NCBI GenBank assembly: GCA_034190945.1
Contig: CM067221.1
Coordinates: forward strand, 6,526,969-6,590,968
Length of the DNA stretch: 64,000 nucleotides
DNA from: Octodonta nipae
Taxonomy: Eukaryota; Arthropoda; Insecta; Coleoptera; Chrysomelidae
Reading direction: 5' to 3'
In this document: positions 1-8,575 of the stretch, in pieces
How positions within the stretch are numbered: the first letter of the stretch is position 1
Layout of the letters: each line of letters begins with the position of its first letter
Notes under the pieces: model-generated
Database searches by the model: none
What the model was told of the DNA's origin: nothing
What the model saw: the letters and a program-made list of their open reading frames with translations, nothing else
Translations under genes and position numbers: made by a program

Positions 1-1460
1 GCTCAGGCACAATTCAAAACATTTTTCATGTCCATTTGTACTATGGGGTTGAGTCTGGAGTTATTAAGGATGTCGGATATTAAGGATAGACATTATTTGG
101 GTGGAATACTCGGAATACATGTTCTATATGTCAAATGATACTAGAATACCATTCCCAGAGATATTATGTTTTTGAATTGATTTTGTAAGTTCTATAGAAT
201 TACTTATAGCAAACTGTGGTTTAAAATTAGTTAGGCGTCTGAACTGTGAGTTTAATTTCATTGCTAGGTTTCTAATAGGTGTATTTATAAAAGAGACTAA
301 AGGACGAATTGGAGCATTGTCTTTGTGATTTTTGATGAGTCCAAAAAGTTTTAGGGGGTGAGGGATTTTTGATGGTTAATCTATGTTTATCGTAATTATT
401 AATAAAGGACGGATTATATTTTAAAAAAGGATTTTATTTTCTTTTGAATGTCGTTTGTTGGGTCTTTTTTAATTTCTTTAAGGTCTGATTCTATGAAAGT
501 GGACATCTTATCTTGATAGTCTTTTGTGGGAATGATAACTATTGCATTTGTCTTATCGGCTTTGGTAATGGTGAGATTATTGTCTTTAATTTTCTTTTGC
601 ACTGATTTTAATACTGATCTGTTAGTATTGCTCTGTGGTATTTTAGCGGAAGTTATGGATTTTAGGATTTTAAATTTGGTGTGATTGGAGTTATTAGTGT
701 TTTTTAGAGCATATTCTACTTCTGATACGACAGTTTCAGCATAGATTTGGTATCAAAAAAGGGTGTAAATTTGGGGCCAGTACTTAATAATTTCTGTTCT
801 TGTATACTAAAATGGATATTTGAATAATTGACTACTCTGTCACTAAATTTGAAACTTTGAGATTGAATAGGAAGAAGAGAATTTTTTTTGATTTTTATTA
901 TCTAGAAGTTTTTTAATTTTCTTGGACTGAGTAAGGTATTTTTGATGAATAAATGAGCTAACAATGTCTTTTATTTTATCTATGAAGAGGTCAAATTCAA
1001 TGGGGTGGAGTTTGTAAGAAATTTCAGAGTACAGTACCTTTAAATATTGAGCTATGACTGATCTTTTCCGATATAAATTCTTGTTTTCTTCTTTAAGCCA
1101 TAGGGTTTCTGCTTTTTGTACAATTTTTGATGCTGTTGGTGACTTGGAACTGGTCTTCAAACGGATGCAGTCTGGTGTGATGTGGAGTTTTAAACATTGT
1201 GAATTAAACCAAATATTTTGGCTAGTTGTTTGTCGTTTTTTCATCAATTTGAGGAATTGTCTGGCTTGGATTGCTGTACTTGCATTCTCCAAATAGTTGA
1301 TGGTGGAAGCCATTACTTTGTGATATACTATCATTATGATTGTAGAAAAACGAATTACTTTGTTTTATATCACTAATTTATTTATTTTTTAATCAATAAA
1401 TAAACATTAAAAACCGTGACTAGTTTCGATAATACTATGTCATTTTCAAACGGAAACAAA
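1..1460 (-). mobile_element. Penelope-like retroelement, 5' part (runs off the window start)
   Basis: Minus-strand remnant of a Penelope-like element. An open stretch at 1334-843 reads as the N-terminal extension of a PLE polyprotein. The frame at 602-414 carries the ADKTNAIVI-type block that opens PLE reverse transcriptases. Reading on through 400-190 gives PKLFGLIKNHKDNAPIRPL and then ILVSFDI, both conserved in PLE fingers and palm. The catalytic palm and the GIY-YIG domain would lie before base 1. Several stops and frame changes break the reading frame, so this is a dead copy. A degenerate hammerhead-like motif at 1415-1457 sits upstream of the ORF, as expected for a 5' terminal repeat in direct orientation. 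The element lies in an intron, or upstream, of lectin A. Confidence 0.85.
1415..1457 (-). ncRNA. Degenerate hammerhead-ribozyme-like motif of a PLE terminal repeat
   Basis: Read on the minus strand it ends in GAAACTAGTC, with the helix-III palindrome ACTAGT followed by C. The upstream core is decayed (UUGAAAA in place of CUGANGA) and helix II is weak. It matches the better-kept copy at 21590-21645. It is unlikely to be active. Confidence 0.45.
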
Positions 1461-2480
1461 TTCATGAATGACGACAAAACATTATGAAACAGACCGAAAG
1501 GAAAGGAATGGCATTTTTGTGTATAAGAACATTACATATATATATTTAGTTATAGATATTATAAAAAAAATATTTACATAAGTTATATAAAGATGACATA
1601 ATACAAATAGAAGGAGACATATTGTTACTCTCAATATGAATAACTTCTTGAACTGTTATCAGTATATAAACCAAAAGAAAACTAATAAAACACACTCCTC
1701 CTGTATAGGAGTCTGGGTATCAACAAAATAAGACTGTGGATGTTTGCTTCTCTTTCCAGCCAACTTATACTTCGAGGATTAACTGTGCGAGAGTTGGTCG
1801 AGGATAGTTTATTGATAGTATTGCTTCATGAATCCAAAAATATCAAACTATATAGGGTATTCAATTCATAAATGGGAGTGGTTTGGTGCCAGTTACCCAT
1901 ACTAAATTGTCTACATGTACCTTTTTTAACCGACTTCCAAAAAGAAGGAGGTTATCAATTCGCGTATGCGTGCATGGAAATCGCAATATCTCTAATATTT
2001 TAGTCGATTTTTCGATAACTCCTTATGAATGTGTATAGTTTTTTAACGTTAAATCTATTAAGGAAGATCTTTAGGTGATCTCATATACTTTTCTGCGACG
2101 TGCAACTTGCAGTTTTGCAGAAAATCACCGAAAATTCGAAAATTCTCATCAAAAATTTCATCGAAATAACATAACGGACATTTCCTCATAAATATTTTAA
2201 TTCCAACGTAATACTGCGGTAATTTTAGGCACTGGAAGTTTTAATTGCGAATTTGAAAATTTTCTATGTACATCTCAAGCATATAGACAGTAAAGCATAG
2301 TATTTTCGGTTCCTTAAATTAATGAGTACCAAGCTCGTTTTGTTTGTATACCAGGCAAATACTTATTTATTTAAATGCAAATTTTTCCATTTTGCGAAGA
2401 CGGTGCTTTTGGTTGCCACATTCTCCCGGCCTAATAGAAAATTCAGTGACAACACATGTCAAACTGTAAACTGCTATTTG
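1461..2480. other. Non-coding stretch, no gene seen
   Basis: AT-rich sequence. The first part (to about 1620) still resembles PLE terminal-repeat sequence. Around 1928-1965 there is an AACCGACTTCC...GAGGTTATC phrase that looks like the end of a dispersed repeat. I see no exon with splice signals and lectin homology here. Confidence 0.5.
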
Positions 2481-3125
2481 AGGCGTTTATAGACAGGGTG
2501 TTTAGTTATAGCAAACAAAATCACAAAGTAAAGTGGTAGAAGGAGTTGCATTTATATGAAGATTGAAATATAGGACGGAGTAGAATGATAGTGGTCCGTA
2601 GGCAACCGTATATACAGGATGGTTTGGTGGTATAAAAATGTTGGAAAAAAATGTGAAATTAAAATTATATAAGGTGATTAAAAAACTGTTATATGATGTG
2701 GACATAATATACAGAATGGTTGAAATATATGCTGGAGTTGCATTATATTTTAGTGTGATTAAAAAATTATTTCTTTTATAGCCCATAAGAAGTTGCATAA
2801 AGTGTGGAGAGGAATTAATGTTACCCAGGGCGATAATATAAAATGTTAAAAATGAAATAATTTTTGGGGTAGCCCACAAGGAGTTATATACTATGGTCGA
2901 AATATACGACGGATTTGACTCCGTAAATATGGGATGGATTCTACTCCGTCCTATAGTTTACAGAAGGCAGCTAACAAATGTATGCTTGTTCGTGGGCAGT
3001 CGTATGTACAGGATGGTTGGTACATAGGTTGGAGTGGAATTATCTATAGTTATACAGGGTTGTCAAAAAAAGTTCAAAAAAGGTTACATGGCGTAGTCCA
3101 TAAGTCATAAATATATTTTGGTCTT
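2480..3125. repeat. Degenerate repeat region with a spaced inverted pair
   Basis: TACAGGATGGTTGG-like phrases recur around 2609 and 3005. An 18-nt perfect inverted pair (TATAGGACGGAGTAGAAT) lies at 2569-2586 and 2938-2955. The sequence looks like a decayed non-coding transposon. The open frame on the minus strand here is low complexity and I do not consider it a gene. Confidence 0.4.
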
Positions 3126-3289
3126 ATTAAGTCAACGCGTACTAGTACATTTTGTTCGTAAAGATTTACCTGTCAATTTAAATGAGAAAGTATCATTGTG
3201 TAATATTGAGGCTTTCGATGTTACCTGGTTCTGTCTATTAAGGTTATACATACAAAATAAAAAACCTGAGTTCAAAAAAAACTAAAAAG

Positions 3290-3779
3290 TTGAAAATAAA
3301 ACATTTAAAAAATATATAACCGACTTCTACCTATAACTAAAAAGCTAAAAATAATTATAACAAAATACAACTCTAGCAAATAAATAACACATTCAATGTT
3401 GTTAGGTACCTACCCAGGCAGTAAAAAATGTAAATATTAAAAGGTGTTCATTCTGTACAAATTAATTACCTACCAATCTAGTATATTTTTGAAGTCGGTG
3501 CCAAGCAACAATCAAGTTTGATGAATTAGTAGATAAGTATGCAATGAAGGATTTTAGATTTGTTGGCACTGGCTACGAAAATATACTAGATTGGTAGATA
3601 ATTAATTTGTACAGAATGAGCCCCTTTTAAAATTTACATTTTTTACTTCCTGGGTAGGTACCTAACAACATTGAATGTGTTATTTATTTGCTAGAGTTGT
3701 ATGTTGTTATAATTATTTTTAGCTTTTTAGTTATAGGTAGAAGTCGGTTATATATATTTTTTAAATGTTTTATTCTCAA
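3290..3779. mobile_element. Foldback (long-TIR MITE-like) element
   Basis: About 210 bp at 3290-3500 are repeated as a near-perfect reverse complement at about 3555-3779, around a short loop. Recognisable blocks in both arms are AACCGACTTCTACC, GGTACCTACC(C) and ACCAATCTAGTATA. There is no coding capacity. The arms differ by only a few substitutions and a few short indels, so the element is fairly young or conserved by conversion. Confidence 0.85.
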
Positions 3780-4797
3780 AATAGATTAACTGTGCCACAG
3801 CAAACTTAAGTTACCGGTTATAAAAAAAACTTAAGGCAACATCTGCGTAAAATTGAATAAAGAAGTGCCCCAACCAAGGTGAGAATGCCAAAAAAGAAAC
3901 ATTATTAATTTTTCAATTTTGATTAATGTTAGTAATCAGTACTCAACTATTCCCAATGTTGGTCATCGATGGTTATGAGTTATGTACTAACCTCAATACT
4001 TCAAAATTTGTATTATGGGAAGGTTATAACCTGTAACATACTCATATCAAAGTTGTGGACCTTTCAGGGAAATCAACAAGCCTATTATTTTGTGCCAGGT
4101 CATTTATGTTATCTACTCATTATTTTTTAACTAAATGACTACAGAAGTTTTAGGTATTTTAATTGTACATAACACCATGGACCTACTTTGAATTTGACGA
4201 ATTGATCGTTTTTTTTTTTAATTTTATTTGTGTATGTGTGAATCTGTATGTCTCTTTGTGACATCGTAACTCCTAAACAAATGAACTTATTTTGATGCTA
4301 TTTTTTGTGTTCGAAAGCTGATGAGATCGGGTTGGTTCTTAACTAGAGTTTATGAAAAAAAATTCTAACTGTTTGAAAATAATCAGCTCTTTTCCTATTT
4401 GAAAAAGGGTCTTACTGAAAAGATTTTTTTAACTTCCTAAACCACTAGACCGATTTTGGTGGAGTTTTTGGTGTGTTTGAGTAGATCAGTGGATGGTTTA
4501 GATTCACAATTTGATGACGTCGATGGCGCAGCAATCGGGTTCTAGGAAAACTTTGTTAATTCCTAAATGACTGGACCAATCTTAATGAAATTTTCTGTGT
4601 GTGTTTGAGTAGAGCTATAGTAAATTTGGCACCTAAATACTGGACCTCCGCAAATACAACAAGTCCGATCTATGAGTATTTTTTACTTTGAGGATTTTTG
4701 TGCCGTAATTTATTTCAGTGTTCTTTTTACCTTGTTATTATATTAAATTAAAAATCATAGGCGAAATTAATTAATGAATGCCTATATCGTATTTCAG
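3780..4797. other. Intronic non-coding sequence with repeat character
   Basis: No coding exon is visible. From 4240 to 4640 two related stretches (CTAAAC...ACTAGACCGATTTTGGTG and CTAAATGACTGGACCAATCTT) repeat one another. This kind of phrase is common in dispersed non-coding repeats of arthropods. A normal 3' splice site (ATTTCAG) ends the stretch at 4797. Confidence 0.45.
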
Positions 4798-5102
4798 TTG
4801 GAAAGGGCCAATACAACATCTGGACTTCAGGTACATCCCTAGTAAGCGACGAGCACACTTTCTACTGGCTAACGACCGGTCAAAAAGTTGGTTACTCCAA
4901 CTGGGAAGTGAACCAACCTGACGACGCCGGACATAACGAAAAATGCTTAGAAGTAGTTTACAATAAAAAAGAGTTCAGCACTTTGGTTTGGAACGACAAC
5001 GTTTGCACGGCAGAGAATTACTTCATTTGTGAATTAAACTCGAATCTGTGTGCTAATGAACTGGATCCTAACTGCCCGGCAACTAATGTTATAACAGACT
5101 GA
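4798..5102 (+). CDS. C-type lectin A, last coding exon (partial gene)
   Basis: Final exon of a secreted C-type lectin. The acceptor ATTTCAG ends at 4797. The exon enters in phase 1 and runs 305 nt to TGA, exactly like the last exons of lectins B and C. It encodes the second half of the C-type lectin fold: GKGQYNIWTSGT, then QPDDAGHNEKC, LVWNDNVC and YFICE. The two inner cysteines (NEKC, DNVC) should pair, and the FICE cysteine should pair with one in the preceding exon. QPD is the galactose-type specificity motif, and WND supplies a calcium ligand. Two extra cysteines follow the domain (NLCAN, PNCPA). The earlier exons, including the signal peptide, are not in the window: I found no matching exon between 1 and 4797. 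Sugar specificity is inferred from the motif only. Confidence 0.93.
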
Positions 5103-5159
5103 TAGGTTTTAAACAGTAAACAATATATTTTTAAGCCAAAACCAAAGTTTTATTTTTAT

Positions 5160-5200
5160 GCTCAATGACGTTTCAACAACTAGGTTGTCATTTTCCGGAA
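5160..5200 (-). ncRNA. Decayed hammerhead-like motif, PLE terminal-repeat fragment
   Basis: The minus strand has helix II GACAACC/GTTGTT followed by GAAACGTC. The core box has decayed to CGGAAAA. It is the same family as the pair at 28991-29127. It lies just past the stop codon of lectin A, so it may be part of that gene's 3' untranslated or downstream region. No conserved AATAAA is evident between the stop codon and the motif. Confidence 0.45.
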
Positions 5201-5219
5201 ATCGTTCAAACCCACACCA

Positions 5220-5766
5220 TTTGTAGTCAAAATCTTATCTAGGCTTTAAAAATGGTTTCATATTTGTTTGACTTGTCGTGTCGTGATATTTGGGAAGCTA
5301 TCCCGAGGACTGTAACTAATACCCTTCTGACAGCTCACGATACGACATGTCAGACATATACAAATCTACAAATCTACTTTAACTTGTTTCTATTTGTTAA
5401 GAGGGAATGTTAGACTAGAAACATAGAAAATTATGAAAACTTGAAAACACCAGAACTGAATAATCAAAATAATTTTTCATCCAAATTTTTGCAACTTCGA
5501 GAAATCGAGATACTCCGCGTTTTTGGAAATCTGAATAACCTCTACTTCACCATCTTCGAAGAATCACTTCATGAACGACTAAAAGTATGAAGAAGGCTTC
5601 TACATCTAACTTATGAGATCAGACGTTAACTGGGATCAATTATAATTACAGAGTGATATTAGACCCTGAAAAAAAAAAGAAAATATCACTCGTTCTCTGA
5701 GGGGACCGAGTATATTCAGATAAAATGCATAATACTCTCAGATTTCACATATTTTTTCTAACAAAA
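5220..5766. other. Intergenic sequence between lectins A and B, no gene seen
   Basis: No exon or RNA gene recognised. A short inverted pair GAGTGATATT/AATATCACTC (5651-5660, 5682-5691) encloses an A-rich loop. Confidence 0.4.
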
Positions 5767-5981
5767 GAATTCGGAGGTTAATTAAAACCTATCACAACAA
5801 TTATGATCTTGCAATCCATTCCACGCAAGACGATATATTGTTACTAATAATTATTTCAGTCAGTTGAGGGAAGCGCAACTGATGAAGGTTCTCAACTAAA
5901 AACGATATATTGTCTTACGTTCAATGGATTGCAGGTCTCGAAATAATCATAATTGTTAGGCTTTAATTAACCTACGAATTC
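5767..5981. mobile_element. Foldback element carrying a hammerhead-like motif
   Basis: The left arm at 5767-5842 and right arm at 5901-5981 are reverse complements. Both end in GAATTC and contain the blocks TTAATTAA, ATAATTGT/ACAATTAT and CAATGGATTGCA or its complement. Between and overlapping the arms is a hammerhead-like motif (5868-5926, + strand). The left arm starts inside what would be helix III of a second, facing motif. This looks like two truncated copies of one terminal repeat joined head to head. No protein is encoded. Confidence 0.75.
5868..5926 (+). ncRNA. Hammerhead-ribozyme-like motif (AGCGCAA family)
   Basis: Order on the + strand: AGCGCAA (helix I), CTGATGA (full core box), AGGTTCTCAACTA (helix II region), AAAAC where GAAAC is expected, a helix III near-palindrome ACGATATATTGT, C17, then TTACGTT, which can pair back to the first strand of helix I. 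The G12 position is mutated to A in this copy, so cleavage is doubtful. The family resemblance to the motifs at 6105-6153 and 63545-63605 is clear. Confidence 0.6.
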
Positions 5982-6104
5982 TGTCGAGTCCTATCCTAGG
6001 AATCATAGGGAAACTGCGTTACATACACTAAAGCTGCAGATTCGGGGTTTTTCAGAGCTAGTTTCCCCTGAAACTCCTAGATGTCGATATTCATGTCGCT
6101 ATAG

Positions 6105-6153
6105 TTGCAGGGTGCGCAACTGATGAAGGTTCTAGACTAGAAACAATATTGTC
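6105..6153 (+). ncRNA. Hammerhead-ribozyme-like motif with intact core boxes
   Basis: GTGCGCAA, then CTGATGA at 6120-6126, a weak helix II (AGGTTCTAGACTA), GAAAC at 6140-6144, and helix III as the perfect palindrome ACAATATTGT followed by C17 at 6153. All invariant core positions are present. Downstream of C17 the sequence departs from the family (ACGGAAAG instead of TTGCGTT), so helix I cannot form in this copy. Either the inserted copy ends at the predicted cleavage site, or an LTR starting TGTCACGG at 6150 was inserted into helix III. Confidence 0.6.
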
Positions 6154-6450
6154 ACGGAAAGTTATAACGTCGGTCGAGGGAGGACCCTGTATATACCAAC
6201 CAAATGTCACTGTAAGTGACATCTACAGAATTCGACATAAGCGCCATAGAGTAATCTCGAAGACTCTTGAATGTAAAAATTATATATAAATAGCTGTTTT
6301 GTGAGCGTTAGTTTAGTCCAATTCATAAGTTCAATTGAGTATTATCAGTGAGTAACTATACATACTCACTGGTATTATAAGTAGTAACGTATATGCTCTA
6401 AGTTAATGTCAAAGTGTAATTTGTGTCTTGTGTTGTATGTTTCAAGGATT
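6150..6450 (+). promoter_or_regulatory. Possible solo-LTR-like or promoter segment
   Basis: It starts TGTCACGG and has a TATA box (TATATAAATAGC, about 6282-6293). Next come a GTGAGCGTTAGTTTAGTC stretch typical of transcription start regions in insect LTRs and a perfect 9-bp inverted repeat CAGTGAGTA/TACTCACTG (6346-6354, 6364-6372). No matching second LTR or protein domain is present, and the 3' end cannot be placed. It could also be a promoter belonging to the neighbouring hammerhead-type repeat. Confidence 0.3.
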
Positions 6451-6538
6451 TATATTGCAGGTTAAGGTTTTGTTTCCATCTTAGAGCTTGTACCTTCTGG
6501 AGATAGCCTGCAGTGCACAAATGTAGTGGTAAGACAAA

Positions 6539-6556
6539 AGAGAGAGAGAGAGAGAG
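6539..6556. repeat. (AG)n microsatellite
   Basis: Nine AG units in a row. Confidence 0.9.
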
Positions 6557-6666
6557 GGCAAGAGGTTATTTCACTCGGTTGGGAGCTGTTTCCAATGAAA
6601 TATGATCAGCTTGTTGTTCATTGGCTGCTTCCACCAAGTAAAATAACCAACATAATCTAAAAATTT

Positions 6667-6710
6667 TCCGACGTTTCGCCCACACTTATGAGGGGCTTTT
6701 TCAAGGCTGA
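6667..6710 (-). ncRNA. Hammerhead-like motif, left facing copy
   Basis: The minus strand reads CTTGAAAA, then GCCC...GGGC (helix II), then CGAAACGTC. Helix III is the minimal palindrome ACGT. The core box has two departures from CUGANGA (C3 to U, G8 to A). It pairs with the + strand copy at 7741-7782. Confidence 0.55.
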
Positions 6711-6977
6711 GACAAAAAACAAAACAAATGTTACTTACTTTGCGGCGACTCCATTCATTTCATCTTTTTCTCACGAACACTTCAAAACTTCACTTTTTAT
6801 TCAACTTGTCACAATGATGTACGAATTCTAAATGAGTAATAGGTACGAAGAAATAATAACTGGCCCCTCGAAATTTTCAGGTAAAAGAAGGGTAGGAGGG
6901 ACTTTAAGGGATTATTTTATGATATTGATGATTTCATATACGTTCCTGGAATTTTATTAGTAGATAATGTAAGTGAT

Positions 6978-7439
6978 TTATTTTGTGGAAATGTTGACAC
7001 AAGATTGCCAGATGGACGAAAGTTCAAAACCTTTGTCTCGGTTGAAATTCTTGGGATTATTGGCGATTTCAACGGCCTCATGGAATTTTCTGGTGAAATA
7101 ATACGGAGATTTGGCCACGACAGAGGAGCTGTAGAAGAGGATTTGGTGGCCCGTTTCGTGATGATGTTCAGCTACAGCAGAGTTTGAAAGGAGGCCCGTT
7201 TTCAAACAACGTTTGTGTTCACCCAGACGAGTGTTTATAGATCGAACTGTTTCACCGATGTATACCGCCCCACACGAGCATGGAATGGAATAAACACCTT
7301 TAGATGAAAGAGGATTTTGCTTATCCTTTGGAGAGGGTAACATTTGTGATATTTTGGATGGTGGTTTGTAGACTGTTTTCACCTTGTGCTTATGGAGAAG
7401 CTTCCCAATCCTATCCGTGGCCTTACTGATGTATGGCAA
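6978..7439 (-). pseudogene. PLE GIY-YIG endonuclease domain (C-terminal fragment)
   Basis: 153 codons with the linker typical of PLEs (ATDRIGKLLHKHKVKTVY), then GVYSIPCSCGAVYIGET and the following arginine-rich block RSINTRLGEHKR. A histidine-rich stretch AEHHHETGH and the family's usual EAVEIANNPKNFNRDKGFE ending complete it. The GIY-YIG half of a PLE nicks the target DNA. Upstream, thumb-like sequence (GYSKREIHNSI) is in another frame, so the fragment has no usable start or polymerase domain. Confidence 0.85.
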
Positions 7440-7740
7440 ATATGCTACTCTGATTTATTAGGTGACAATTCTTTCTTAAGAAGGGGATGTTGGTGACGCG
7501 AAATGGAATTGTGAATCTCTCGTTTGCTGTAGCCGTTGTTTAGTAGACTACCCTCAACCCAAGTTAATTCCCTTCTTTCGGGAGGCTAGTTATTATTTCT
7601 TCGTACCTATTACTCATTTAGAATTTGTACATCATTGTGACAACTTGAATAAAAATTGAAGTTTTGAAGTGTTCGTGAGAAAAATATGAAATGAATGCAG
7701 TAGCTGCAAGGTAAGTAACATTTGTTTTGTTTTTTGTCTC

Positions 7741-7782
7741 GGCCTTGAAAAAGCCCCTTATAAGTGTGGGCGAAACGTCGGA
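7741..7782 (+). ncRNA. Hammerhead-like motif, right facing copy
   Basis: CCTTGAAAAAGCCCC, the loop TTATAAGTGT, then GGGCGAAACGTCGG. Same family and same two core changes as the facing copy at 6667-6710, so the changes are ancestral to both rather than independent decay. Confidence 0.55.
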
Positions 7783-7879
7783 AAACTTTGTTTATATCCC
7801 GGTTTAGGTATATAAAAAAAACTAATTCGAAAAATGACGCGGTCCAAATCCAGAAAAAGCAGACTCAGCTAGTCAAGTA

Positions 7880-8430
7880 TATTGTTAAAATTGTTGAATA
7901 GTCTAATTATTGGTATTGTAGTAAATTAATAAAAGATTTAAAACTACATTTCGTTTAAAAAAATTGTTTTTTCACATGAATTTTTTCAGTTGTCTCAGGA
8001 AAAGAAACCAAAGATTTTTTAAAGTGAATATGAGTATACAGTGCATATAAAATGAATTTTTTTTTGAACATTTTTAAATTTTTTCTTCAATTCAACTCCT
8101 CAACGACTTCAAACGACCTCAAATTTTTTAATTACTCGTAGTTTGTCAGATATGCATCGTATTCATAGTTTTTCCATTTAAATCAAGCTAATAAAGAAAT
8201 GCTAGGCCACAATATATCAGATAGTAAATACCTATATATAAATTTCATCTTTAAACTGAAGAACAGTTAACCCCAATATGTATTCTAATAAAACAGATAC
8301 CATTCTGATATGGAATAGAAAAACTTGAATAATAAAATATTTCCGTTAACTGTAAAGTTGTATGAGAAACGATTTCATTCGACTAAGAATCTGCACAAAT
8401 AGTATTAGCCATATTGAAATCATAATTCAT
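7880..8430. other. Intergenic sequence upstream of lectin B, no gene seen
   Basis: AT-rich with no recognisable exon, RNA gene or long repeat. The conserved lectin promoter block starts after about 8430. Confidence 0.4.
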
Positions 8431-8431
8431 T

Positions 8432-8575
8432 TCCATTCGTTGGCTCCTTCTTCAGCTTGTCGAAATTTGAAAAAAAAAAACGGCAAACTTGTTGATTAAT
8501 ATGCAAATTACTGGATTGATTCTATATTAAGCACCGATTTACATTCATTTTAAACATTTTATTTTAAAATTCAAG
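8432..8575 (+). promoter_or_regulatory. Lectin B promoter
   Basis: The block is shared with the lectin C promoter: CCATTCGTTGGCTCC...TGTCGAAATTT...CTTGTTGAT, an ATGCAAAT octamer at 8501-8508, and ATTCTATATTAAGCAC with the TATA box at 8523-8530. A TCATTT initiator-like site lies about 24 bp after the TATA box. Conservation between paralogues, while the introns have diverged completely, argues that the block is functional. Confidence 0.75.

Larger units (their letters stand above)
6658..7870 (-). mobile_element. Penelope-like element, truncated copy between facing terminal repeats
   Basis: The terminal sequences at 6658-6885 and about 7590-7790 are reverse complements of each other. Each has the hammerhead-like end, the GTAAGTAACATTTG block and TAATAGGTACGAAGAAATAATAACT. 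Between them is only the C-terminal part of the polyprotein on the minus strand. The reverse transcriptase is deleted. The right side continues beyond the shared end with an extra stretch of about 45 bp (GATTTGGACCGCGTCATTT-like when read on the minus strand). The same stretch is found at the left side of the second copy (20367-20410). Asymmetric extra tails like this are known for PLEs. Confidence 0.85.

Noticed and set aside
2502..2879. 125-codon minus-strand frame rich in Phe/Tyr/Asn
   Set aside because: Composition follows the AT-rich repeat. It lies over an inverted-repeat region and shows no motif.
1..4797. Upstream exons of lectin A inside the window
   Set aside because: I looked for the GSYYQA.../SIET exon and the FGDSYY exon with splice sites and found none.
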